DNA of 64,000 nt from Clostridium sartagoforme (lineage in GTDB: Bacteria; Bacillota; Clostridia; Clostridiales; Clostridiaceae), in NCBI RefSeq assembly GCF_004794105.1, contig NZ_SRYR01000006.1, forward strand, positions 62,001 to 126,000, read 5' to 3'. The notes below the pieces were generated by a model that worked only from the letters and a program-made list of their open reading frames with translations, ran no database searches and had not been told where the DNA came from. Shown here one piece after another: positions 1 through 7,416 of this stretch. Every line of letters begins with the position of its first letter. Positions within the stretch are counted from its first letter, which is position 1. The position numbers and the translations under genes are program-made.

Positions 1-2
1 GC

Positions 3-464
3 TATACTGATTATTTAAATTTAGCATTTAGTGTCCATGCTTTTGGGTATTTAAATAAGCCAATAAGTGAAAAAGAAATACATAGTCAACTATCTGAGGT
101 AATAAGTTATTTTAAGGAAGAAGAGATTGAGGAAAAGTTAGAATTTATAACTACTGATGGAGTAGTAAGATTAGCACCTAAGGAAATATATTATTTTGAG
201 TATATTGATAGAAGGGTAGTTATAAAAACAAAGGATTGTAGTTACTCAATAAAAGGTAAGATAACAGAAATAGCAAGGGATATGAAAAATTATGATTTTA
301 TTATGCCCCATCAAAGCTTTACAGTGAATTTGTTTTATGTAAAGTCAATAAAAGGTTATGACATTTTTATGATGGATGGAAGTCTTATTCCATTATCTCA
401 GAAAAAATCAACTGAATTTAGAGATGAATTTAATATATTCTTAGAAAAACGCATTTTAAGTTAA
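3..464 (+). CDS. LytTR response regulator, C-terminal part
   Basis: The frame is open from the left edge, so the true start lies outside the window. About 153 residues are visible: the end of a CheY-like receiver (FGYLNKPIS, with the conserved Lys-Pro near its end) and then a LytTR DNA-binding domain (ITTDGVVRLAPKEIYYFE, later MPHQSFTVNL and PLSQKK). This is the AgrA/VirR-type architecture, in which the regulator binds paired direct repeats in promoters. A GHKL kinase gene begins 19 bases downstream, so the two form a two-component pair, probably for a peptide or quorum signal. The target genes are unknown. Confidence 0.9.
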   Translation, partial: YTDYLNLAFSVHAFGYLNKPISEKEIHSQLSEVISYFKEEEIEEKLEFITTDGVVRLAPKEIYYFEYIDRRVVIKTKDCSYSIKGKITEIARDMKNYDFIMPHQSFTVNLFYVKSIKGYDIFMMDGSLIPLSQKKSTEFRDEFNIFLEKRILS

Positions 465-483
465 AGGAAGAGAGGGTTTAGGT

Positions 484-1791
484 TTGTATATCTTTCCTGA
501 AACAATACTAATAGGTATGAGCTATTTACTTTCTTTTTTATCAAGTTATATAGTATTTGACTTTATGAGCAAGATAGATAGAAATAAGTTTTATAAAAGA
601 AAAGTTTATATAGCATCTTATATTATCTTTACTTTGGCACTTATAATTCTTTATGGAATTACAGGAAGTGAAGTGCTTAATGTTATATTTAGTTTAATAT
701 TAACTGTTATTGTAGGACACTTTTTATATAATGACCAAAAGGTTTATATTTTATATTATAGTTTGCTTATAGTTGTATTAACTATATTTCAGATTGTTAT
801 AAGCTATATATTTAATTTGATTTATATTATGGGGATAATTAATTTTTATGATATAAATGCATTGTCATTAGCAATATCAATAGTAATACAATTTGCTAGT
901 TTAATAGCTTCAAGGTTATTTGTTAATTGGTACAAGCAAAAGAGTATAACAAATTTTACAAAAGTACAGTTTTTCAATTTTTTAGTTCTACCAATATTCA
1001 GCATATTGTATATTGTTACTTTAATGATGTATATGGAGACTTTCGTTTCTACTACTGATAATCTATTATTAATATTTAATATAACCTCTATCATATTTCT
1101 AAATATATTTATTACAAATATTTTTCAAGAAATATCTAAGAAGAATGAAATGAAAAATAAGATTAATCTTTATGAAAATCAAGCCAATATGGAATATGAA
1201 TATTACAATTCCCTTGAAGAAAAGTATAAGGAATCTAGGAAGGTTATTCATGATATAAAAAATCATATACAAACTATTGAGAACTTATATAAAGATAATG
1301 AATTCGATAAGGCTGAGCTATATAAGGGTGATTTATATAAAATGTTCAATAAATTGGAACAAAAGTATTATACCTATAATAAAGTTTTGAATATTATTTT
1401 AAATGATAAATGTGAAAAAGCTAAAAGATATGGAATTACTATCGATTGTAAAATAGGAGATGTAAACTTAGAAAAGATAAGAGATATTGATGTAACTACT
1501 ATATTTTCAAATCTTTTAGATAATGCAATTGATGAAGTAAAAGAATTTAAGCAAGATAAAGAGATATTTGTTAAGGTAGATAAGTTCAATGAATTTATAG
1601 TTATCAATGTAACTAATAAGTTAAAGTCTAAAATTGTAAAGATAGATTCTGAGTTAAAAACTACAAAAAAGAATCATGAAGGCTTAGGATTACAAAATGT
1701 AAAAATGGCAATTGAAAAATATGAAGGAACTTTAAGAATTGATTTTGATGATAATCATTTTAAAGTTAATATAGTTATTCCAACTAACTAA
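484..1791 (+). CDS. AgrC/VirS-like GHKL sensor histidine kinase
   Basis: 435 residues, starting at TTG behind a GGAAGAGAGGG ribosome site. The first 200 residues or so hold about six hydrophobic segments, the sensor part. A coiled linker follows, then the HPK10-type phosphoacceptor box (VIHDIKNHIQ, His near residue 257), the N box FSNLLDNAIDEV and the G box GLGLQNVK. This class signals to LytTR regulators in peptide quorum systems. It sits between the LytTR gene and a lipoprotein gene, all on one strand. No AgrB/AgrD genes are visible here, so the signal is unknown. Confidence 0.9.
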   Translation: MYIFPETILIGMSYLLSFLSSYIVFDFMSKIDRNKFYKRKVYIASYIIFTLALIILYGITGSEVLNVIFSLILTVIVGHFLYNDQKVYILYYSLLIVVLTIFQIVISYIFNLIYIMGIINFYDINALSLAISIVIQFASLIASRLFVNWYKQKSITNFTKVQFFNFLVLPIFSILYIVTLMMYMETFVSTTDNLLLIFNITSIIFLNIFITNIFQEISKKNEMKNKINLYENQANMEYEYYNSLEEKYKESRKVIHDIKNHIQTIENLYKDNEFDKAELYKGDLYKMFNKLEQKYYTYNKVLNIILNDKCEKAKRYGITIDCKIGDVNLEKIRDIDVTTIFSNLLDNAIDEVKEFKQDKEIFVKVDKFNEFIVINVTNKLKSKIVKIDSELKTTKKNHEGLGLQNVKMAIEKYEGTLRIDFDDNHFKVNIVIPTN

Positions 1792-1806
1792 GGGTGAGGA
1801 GGATTT

Positions 1807-2199
1807 ATGAAGAATATTATTAGCATTTTATTAACATTAATTTGTGGATTATTTTTAATTGGCTGTGGACCAAAAACCTTAAGTGAGAATTATAATGAAG
1901 ATGTGTTAAGAGAGGCCTCCCAAGTAATAATAGATCAGTTAAATAATGAAGAATATAATGAAATAGTTGATAATGCTGGAGAGACAATTAAAAATGATGA
2001 AAGTGCAGAAGTTATAGAAAATGCATATGACAGCATAAAAAAATCAGCAGGTGGATTTGATTCAATAGATAAAATGTCCTTCCAAGAAAAGAATGGATAT
2101 GCAGTTGTTGTATCAATTGCAAAGTTTGAAAAAAGAGATGTTCAATTTATTTTTTCCTTTGATAAAGAAATTAAGTTAGTAGAGATATTTATGAAATAG
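1807..2199 (+). CDS. DUF3887-like lipoprotein
   Basis: 130 residues. The N-terminus is a lipoprotein signal peptide with lipobox LIGC (Cys about 20), so the mature protein should be anchored outside the membrane. The rest is a small acidic domain of the DUF3887 kind, with a helical start and a beta-rich end (GYAVVVSIAKFE). The start is ATG behind GGTGAGGAGG, 15 bases after the kinase gene, so it is probably co-transcribed. Its function is unknown; its place suggests a link to the two-component system. The family assignment is from memory of the pattern. Confidence 0.7.
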   Translation: MKNIISILLTLICGLFLIGCGPKTLSENYNEDVLREASQVIIDQLNNEEYNEIVDNAGETIKNDESAEVIENAYDSIKKSAGGFDSIDKMSFQEKNGYAVVVSIAKFEKRDVQFIFSFDKEIKLVEIFMK

Positions 2200-2266
2200 A
2201 AACTAATAATTTATTTACTCCTTTATAAGTGGTAAAATAAGTAATAATAAATAAGGGGGGTAATAA

Positions 2267-2878
2267 ATGATAGTAGATATTACTCAAGTAACTAAAATAG
2301 GTAAGGAATATAGAGGTGGTTCTGAACCTTTAAAGGTTAAGAAAGTAACTAGAGAAAGTAAAAGTGGTAGTTCATATATTACTACTAATTTTTCTTGTGA
2401 TGTTCATAATATGGGAACCCATATAGATGTAATGTCAGCAGATGCCTATATAAGTGAAGATAGGCTAATAGCTGAAGGAATAAAGTTTGATGTATCTCAT
2501 ATAACAGATAGAGAAGTTACATTAGAAGACTTAGATTTATCTATAGTCAAGGAAGGAGTCTATGTTTTCTTCCAAACAAACTGGGATAAGTATTTAGAAG
2601 ATGATGAAAAATATAATAATCATCCTGATATTTCTTTTAGTGTAATAGAATATTTATCTAGTAAAAAGGTTAATATGATAGGAATAGATGCTTTAGGCTT
2701 AGGAAAAGGAAGACTACATGGAGAAATAGATAGGTTTTTAGGAAAAGAAGGTAAGTACTCTATAGAGAATCTTACAAACCTAGATAAGATACCTGAGTCT
2801 AACTTTAAGGTGTATTGCTTGCCAATAAAAGTAGAAGGTATAGATGCATGGCCAGCAAGATTATTAGTAGAATTTTAA
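2267..2878 (+). CDS. Cyclase family protein (kynurenine formamidase-like)
   Basis: 203 residues, ATG start behind AAGGGGGG. It resembles the PF04199 cyclase/arylformamidase fold, with an MGTHID core and a C-terminal VEGIDAWPAR stretch usual for the family. The metal motif of the family is HxGTHxDxPxH; here the stretch reads NMGTHIDVMSA, so the first and last His of the motif are replaced. The family hydrolyses N-formylkynurenine or related amides. Given the altered motif, the substrate and even catalytic activity are uncertain. It stands alone, with a B-type repeat right after the stop. Confidence 0.75.
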   Translation: MIVDITQVTKIGKEYRGGSEPLKVKKVTRESKSGSSYITTNFSCDVHNMGTHIDVMSADAYISEDRLIAEGIKFDVSHITDREVTLEDLDLSIVKEGVYVFFQTNWDKYLEDDEKYNNHPDISFSVIEYLSSKKVNMIGIDALGLGKGRLHGEIDRFLGKEGKYSIENLTNLDKIPESNFKVYCLPIKVEGIDAWPARLLVEF

Positions 2879-2882
2879 TTCT

Positions 2883-2975
2883 TATATAAGTTGATTGTGT
2901 AATTACCTAACTGAAATAATCTACTTTTAAAGGAACTTAATAAAATGTAGTAACTTTATTATAACCTATATACTT
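2883..2975 (-). repeat. Dispersed repeat family B, lone copy
   Basis: About 93 bp directly behind the cyclase gene. It matches the sequences at 28684-28777 and, inverted, at 55434-55524. Shared blocks read on the minus strand are a TATA(A/G)GTT.TAATAAA start, CATTTTATT, TTTCAGTTA.GTAATTAC and CAACTTATA at the end. The ends TATAAGTTG and CAACTTATA are inverted repeats of each other in the best-preserved copy. Unlike the other two B copies this one is not joined to an A repeat. Confidence 0.7.
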
Positions 2976-3006
2976 AAATAGTAAGATAAAATTGGTATAT
3001 AAAAAT

Positions 3007-3340
3007 AATTGACAATATAGTAGTTCTTAGAATATATTAAAGAAGATAGATTTCAAAAAGAAGTGAGGGAAGTTTGTGAGTGTTTAGTATCAAATAGTTA
3101 ACTTAATATTGATTCCAAAAAGACAGGGGTTTATAACCTTTATTTGTTGTGGAATTAATTGAACTATATTGATACAAGTCCGCGAATGAAATTACAAGGG
3201 GTATAGTATACCTTTCTTTATGATTGAATTTTTAGCTGTGGAAGTATCCGCAGCTTTTTATATTTTTAAGGGTTTTAAACTATGAAATCTATCTAGATTT
3301 CGTGACTTGTATGTATCTAATGCAAGAAAGGAAAATAAAA
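3007..3340 (+). promoter_or_regulatory. Long structured leader of the MutS2-like gene
   Basis: A TTGACA box at about 3008 is followed by roughly 300 bases before the start codon at 3341. The leader can fold: AGTATCAAATAGTT near 3087 pairs with AACTATATTGATAC near 3163, enclosing ATTGATTCCA/TGGAATTAAT and a small GGTTTATAACC hairpin. It ends in a terminator-like hairpin at 3234-3259. It matches no riboswitch class I know, and the T-box GGTGGNACCGCG signature is absent. A cis-regulatory RNA or attenuator is the best guess. Confidence 0.45.
3234..3259 (+). terminator. Terminator-like hairpin within the MutS2 leader
   Basis: An eight-pair stem AGCTGTGG/CCGCAGCT with a six-base loop and a run of five T. 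It lies 80 bases before the start codon, so it would stop transcription before the gene unless read through. Confidence 0.65.
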
Positions 3341-5230
3341 ATGGATAAAACAACATTAGAAAAATTAAATTATTATGAGCTAAAAGAAATAGTCAAGGGA
3401 TATTGTATAAGTGGTTTAGGAAAGTCATTGATAGATAAGCTTGAGCCAAGTAGTAATATAAAGATTGTAAATAAAAGATTAGATGAAACTTCAGAAGGAA
3501 GAAGGCTTTTAGAAGCTTCATATCATATACCTTTAAGTGGAATATTTAATATATCTCCTCATATTGAGAAAATAGAAAAAGGTTCATCCTTAGATCCTGA
3601 AGATTTAACTATGATATCTGATTTCTTAAGAGGATGTAATAAGATAAAAATATTTATGAAAGATAAGGAAGGTTATGCTCCTACATTAAGTAGTTATGGA
3701 GAGAGTATTACAGAATTAAGTTATATAGAAGAAGAAATAAATAGGTGTATAAGAGGTTCTGTAGTAGATTCAAATGCTAGTAAAGAGCTTAAAAAAGTAA
3801 GAAGACTTATAGATGAATGTGAAGGTAAAATAAGAGAAAGATTAGATAAATTTTTAAAAAATAGTGATAATAAAAAGTATATCCAAGAGTTCTTTATAAG
3901 TAAGAGAAATGGAAGATATACTATTCCAATAAAATCATCTTATAAAAATTATGTTAAGGGAGTAATTATAGAATCTTCATCTAAGGGGACTACAGTTTTT
4001 ATGGAACCTGATGTAGTATCAAGATATACTTCTGAATTAGCTAATTTAAAAATAGAAGAAAGCATTGAAGAATATAAGATACTTGGAATGCTTACTGAAA
4101 TGATTAATGAAAGAATAAGAGATTTAAAAATAAATATAGAAGTAATAGCTGAGTATGATATGATTTGGGCTAAGGCTAAGTATAGTAATGAGATATCAGG
4201 AATAAAGCCTAAGTTAAATGATCATGGATATATCAAAATAGTAAAAGGTAAATATCCACTGCTTAAGAATGCTGTACCTCTTGATTTTGAAATTGGAGAG
4301 GATTATAGAACATTAATTATTACTGGCCCGAATGCTGGGGGAAAGACTGTAGTATTAAAAACAGTAGGCATTATAACCTTAGCTGTACAATCAGGATTTC
4401 ATATAGAAGCTAAAGAGGGAACTGAAATTTCAGTATTTAATAATCTTTTTGTGGATATAGGAGATAATCAAAGTATAGAAAATGCCCTAAGTACATTTTC
4501 TTCACATGTAAAGAACTTAGCAGAAATTATTAAACAAAGTACAAAATCGACTTTATTACTATTTGATGAAATAGGAAGTGGAACAGAGCCTAATGAAGGG
4601 GCAGCACTTGCTATAGCAATATTAGAAGAGTTATACCATAAGGGATGTATTACAATAGCAACTACTCATTATGGTGAAATTAAAAATTTCTCTGAGGGTC
4701 ATCCTGATTTTGAAAATGCAGCTATGGAATTTAAAAAAGATACACTTGAGCCATTATATAAACTTCATATTGGTAAAACTGGCGATAGTAATGCCTTATA
4801 TATTTCAAAGAAGATGGGAATTTCAGATTCCATAATAGAAAGAACAAGAAAATATATAGAAACTAAAGACTATAATTATGATCTAATTAGGTCTAGTAAA
4901 GTGATAAAGAAAAGAGAAGAAGATGTAGAAGCTGTTGAAGCAAGATATAACTATTCCGTTGGAGATAGGATTATTCTTTTAGACAAAAATGATAGTGCCA
5001 TAGTATATAAAGAAATAGATGATTTAAATAATCTAGTTGTCTTTTACAAAAATGATTTTATTGAAGTTAATTATAAAAGAGTAAAATTAGATGTTAAAGC
5101 TAGTGAATTATATCCAGAAGGTTATGATTTAAATCAGCTATTTACAAGCTATAAGGAAAGAAAATTAGAGCATGATATAAGTCGTGGATCTAAAAAGGCA
5201 TTAAAGAAAATAAGAAAAAATTCCATATAA
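3341..5230 (+). CDS. MutS2-like DNA-binding ATPase without Smr domain
   Basis: 629 residues from the ATG at 3341, which has AAGAAAGGAAA upstream; an earlier in-frame GTG at 3302 has no such site. It carries the MutS2 core/clamp helices, then the MutS ATPase with Walker A GPNAGGKT (about residue 329), Walker B LLFDEIGSGTEPNEG (about 405) and the ATTHYGEIK switch. A KOW-like basic segment follows, but the C-terminal Smr nuclease domain of full MutS2 (about 780 residues) is missing. MutS2 proteins act on branched DNA or on collided ribosomes; lacking Smr, this one may only bind and remodel. Confidence 0.85.
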   Translation: MDKTTLEKLNYYELKEIVKGYCISGLGKSLIDKLEPSSNIKIVNKRLDETSEGRRLLEASYHIPLSGIFNISPHIEKIEKGSSLDPEDLTMISDFLRGCNKIKIFMKDKEGYAPTLSSYGESITELSYIEEEINRCIRGSVVDSNASKELKKVRRLIDECEGKIRERLDKFLKNSDNKKYIQEFFISKRNGRYTIPIKSSYKNYVKGVIIESSSKGTTVFMEPDVVSRYTSELANLKIEESIEEYKILGMLTEMINERIRDLKINIEVIAEYDMIWAKAKYSNEISGIKPKLNDHGYIKIVKGKYPLLKNAVPLDFEIGEDYRTLIITGPNAGGKTVVLKTVGIITLAVQSGFHIEAKEGTEISVFNNLFVDIGDNQSIENALSTFSSHVKNLAEIIKQSTKSTLLLFDEIGSGTEPNEGAALAIAILEELYHKGCITIATTHYGEIKNFSEGHPDFENAAMEFKKDTLEPLYKLHIGKTGDSNALYISKKMGISDSIIERTRKYIETKDYNYDLIRSSKVIKKREEDVEAVEARYNYSVGDRIILLDKNDSAIVYKEIDDLNNLVVFYKNDFIEVNYKRVKLDVKASELYPEGYDLNQLFTSYKERKLEHDISRGSKKALKKIRKNSI

Positions 5231-5245
5231 AATAATATTAAAGAA

Positions 5246-5278
5246 GAGTACCCTTATAAATTAAGGATACTCTTTTTT
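5246..5278. terminator. Rho-independent terminator
   Basis: Stem GAGTA-CCTTA with TAAGG-TACTC and a run of six T, just after the MutS2-like gene. It may also serve the converging MFS gene. Confidence 0.8.
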
Positions 5279-5349
5279 ATTTACCCACGAAGTGAAATGA
5301 TTTAAGGGCTAGTATTTATGCCATCTTTTCTAGTAACTTAGTATTATGT

Positions 5350-6534
5350 CTAACCAACCTTTTGATGTGACCTTACAGATTGTATTGTAGAGGCTAAAAC
5401 TATTGATATTAAGCATAAAGCTCCAATAATTATAAATGTAGGTTTGAATCCTCCAGTTAATGATCCTATAAATGATCCTGAGATTGCGCCTAAACCAAAT
5501 CCTTGATATATAATTCCATAATTTTTAGTTTGATTTTTAGTACCAAAGAAGTCACCTACTATAGCAGGGAATACTGTAATGTTTCCTCCAAAGCAAAATG
5601 CAATTGAAGCAACAGAAGCAAAGAAGATTGCAAAATTTAAATGTACAAAGCTTAATGCAAATACTGAAATAGTTGTAACTGAAAGGGATAGAATTATAAC
5701 TTTTAATCTACCCATTTTATCTGATAAAGCACCTAATACAATTCTTCCAGCAGTATTAAATATTGCTACCATGGCAACGGCATTTGCAGCTACTTCGGGG
5801 GTAAGTCCTACTAATTGAACTCCGATATCTTTAACTATTCCTATTAGATATAATCCACTCATACATGCTGAAAAGAATATTAAGAACAAAACATAAGCTT
5901 CTTTTGTTTTAAGCATTTCTTTTACAGAAAACTCATTTTCATCTTTATTACTAGAATAATTATTTACTAATGGAGCATCGTTTAATAATTGAGCACCTAT
6001 CAAGATTGAAATCATAGCTAGTAATCCCCAGTATAAAAATGTTTTTGAGACTCCCACATTATTGATTAAGCTTCCATTTATATATTTAAAGATTAAACTT
6101 CCTGTTCCATAAGCACCTACTGAAATACCAGAAATAAGACCTTTTTTATCAGGAAACCATTTAATACAATTTGAAAGTGTTGTAATATAAGCAATACCAT
6201 CTGCAGCTCCAACTATTACACCTGCTGTAATATAAAGCATAGGTAATGAAGAAACAAATGATGTTAATATTAAACCTATCCCTAATATTAAACCAGCAAT
6301 TGAAGTAAGTTTTTTAATACCTAGCTTGTCTTGAAGTTTTCCAGCAGCCAAAGTAGATACTGCTAAAGCAAAACTAGTTATAGAGAAGGTAATTGCAACT
6401 TTATTTAATTCAAATCCAAATTCATTTACTAGGGGTTGATTAAATAAACTCCAAGTATAAATAGTTCCTAATCCTAACTGAGCAACTACTGTACCTAAAA
6501 CTATTAACCAACGACTTTCTGATAATTTTTTCAT
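5350..6534 (-). CDS. OFA-family MFS transporter
   Basis: 394 residues from the ATG at 6534, which has AGAGGTG six bases upstream; a more distal in-frame ATG at 6561 has no good site. Twelve hydrophobic segments are seen, with OFA-type features (WSLFNQPLVNEFG near the first helix, the GKLQDKLG loop, SDKMGR in the second half). OFA members move oxalate, formate and other small carboxylates. It lies downstream of a LytS/LytTR pair, the arrangement of E. coli YpdAB and its OFA target YhjX, which responds to pyruvate. A pyruvate or related carboxylate substrate is therefore an inference. Confidence 0.85.
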   Translation of the reverse strand: MKKLSESRWLIVLGTVVAQLGLGTIYTWSLFNQPLVNEFGFELNKVAITFSITSFALAVSTLAAGKLQDKLGIKKLTSIAGLILGIGLILTSFVSSLPMLYITAGVIVGAADGIAYITTLSNCIKWFPDKKGLISGISVGAYGTGSLIFKYINGSLINNVGVSKTFLYWGLLAMISILIGAQLLNDAPLVNNYSSNKDENEFSVKEMLKTKEAYVLFLIFFSACMSGLYLIGIVKDIGVQLVGLTPEVAANAVAMVAIFNTAGRIVLGALSDKMGRLKVIILSLSVTTISVFALSFVHLNFAIFFASVASIAFCFGGNITVFPAIVGDFFGTKNQTKNYGIIYQGFGLGAISGSFIGSLTGGFKPTFIIIGALCLISIVLASTIQSVRSHQKVG

Positions 6535-6610
6535 TTCATTCACCTCTAACTTTATTTTCATAGATATAAGTTCTACATTTATAGTGTTTATAACTAATGT
6601 TTATGAGTTC

Positions 6611-6677
6611 ATTATAATCCCACTAAAAATAAAGTTATTATTTTATGAATGAAATGTATGAATACTTAAATGAAATG
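6611..6677 (-). promoter_or_regulatory. Activator-dependent promoter with paired LytTR-type direct repeats
   Basis: On the minus strand CATTTCATT occurs twice (plus-strand 6669-6677 and 6648-6656), exactly 21 bases apart, two helical turns. A perfect TATAAT (6611-6616) follows with only a weak -35 (AATAAC at 6634-6639). Two direct repeats just upstream of a weak -35 is how LytTR regulators activate promoters. The downstream gene is the MFS transporter and the upstream gene is the LytTR regulator. Confidence 0.65.
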
Positions 6678-6680
6678 CAT

Positions 6681-7403
6681 TTATATGTTCATGAGTTGCT
6701 TGAATACTTTTACATTACTTCTACTTACAGGAACTTCATAATCGATATCCTGAAGTTTTAAATTATAGGTATTATTAAACCAAGGTATTATTTCTTTAAT
6801 TTTATTAATATTTACTATGTAAGATCTATGGCATTTAAAAAATATATCATTTGGTAGCTTTTCATAAAAATCTGATATACACAGGTTTACTGAGTATTTT
6901 TCATCCTTAGTAAAAACATAAGTTATTCTTTCTTGTGCTACGCAATAATATATATCATTAATATCTACCACTATTATTTTTTCATTTTTCCATAGATTAA
7001 TTTTATTCGATATAAAATTAATATGAGAATTATCTTTTTTATTATTATAAGTGTTTTCTAATTTTTTTAACATTGAAATAATCCTAGACTCTGAATAAGG
7101 CTTTAATATATAATCAAAGGCTTCTACTTCAAAGGCTTCAACTGCGTGTTCTTTATATGCTGTGATAAAAACTATATTAGGTTTTTTAGTAAATTTACTT
7201 ATACTTTTAGCAAGTAAAACTCCATCTAATGAGGGAATGTTTATATCTAAAAATATAATATCAACATCATTATTTTGAATAAATTTAAGAACCTCTATTC
7301 CATCTGTAAATTCTGCAACTATATCTATTTTACTATAATTTTGAATAAAGTATTTAAGCTCTTCTCTTGCTAAGAATTCATCATCAACTATTATAGCTTT
7401 CAT
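6681..7403 (-). CDS. LytTR response regulator
   Basis: 240 residues starting at ATG 7403 with AAGGTG upstream; the GTG at 7412 lies inside that site. The receiver (IIVDDEF, phosphoacceptor Asp in IIFLDINIP, Lys in YILKPYSES) is followed by a LytTR domain (CHRSYIVNINKIKEI, VPVSRSNVK). It starts 13 bases after the LytS-like gene, so the two are one operon. It should bind the paired repeats upstream of the MFS gene. Confidence 0.93.
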   Translation of the reverse strand: MKAIIVDDEFLAREELKYFIQNYSKIDIVAEFTDGIEVLKFIQNNDVDIIFLDINIPSLDGVLLAKSISKFTKKPNIVFITAYKEHAVEAFEVEAFDYILKPYSESRIISMLKKLENTYNNKKDNSHINFISNKINLWKNEKIIVVDINDIYYCVAQERITYVFTKDEKYSVNLCISDFYEKLPNDIFFKCHRSYIVNINKIKEIIPWFNNTYNLKLQDIDYEVPVSRSNVKVFKQLMNI

Positions 7404-7416
7404 ATATTTCACCTTC

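Noticed and set aside
846..1094. Minus-strand ORF inside the kinase gene
   Set aside because: A shadow of the kinase frame with no ribosome site and no recognisable domain; similar shadow ORFs throughout the window were left out.
3..1791. Identification as virR-virS of C. perfringens
   Set aside because: The architecture fits, but it is common to all Agr-type pairs; no VirR-box or neighbouring marker gene confirms it.
3160..3260. T-box riboswitch before the MutS2-like gene
   Set aside because: The GCTGTGGAAGTATCCGCAGC hairpin looked suggestive, but the T-box NTGGNACCGCG bulge and stem I motifs are absent and the gene is not tRNA- or amino-acid-related.
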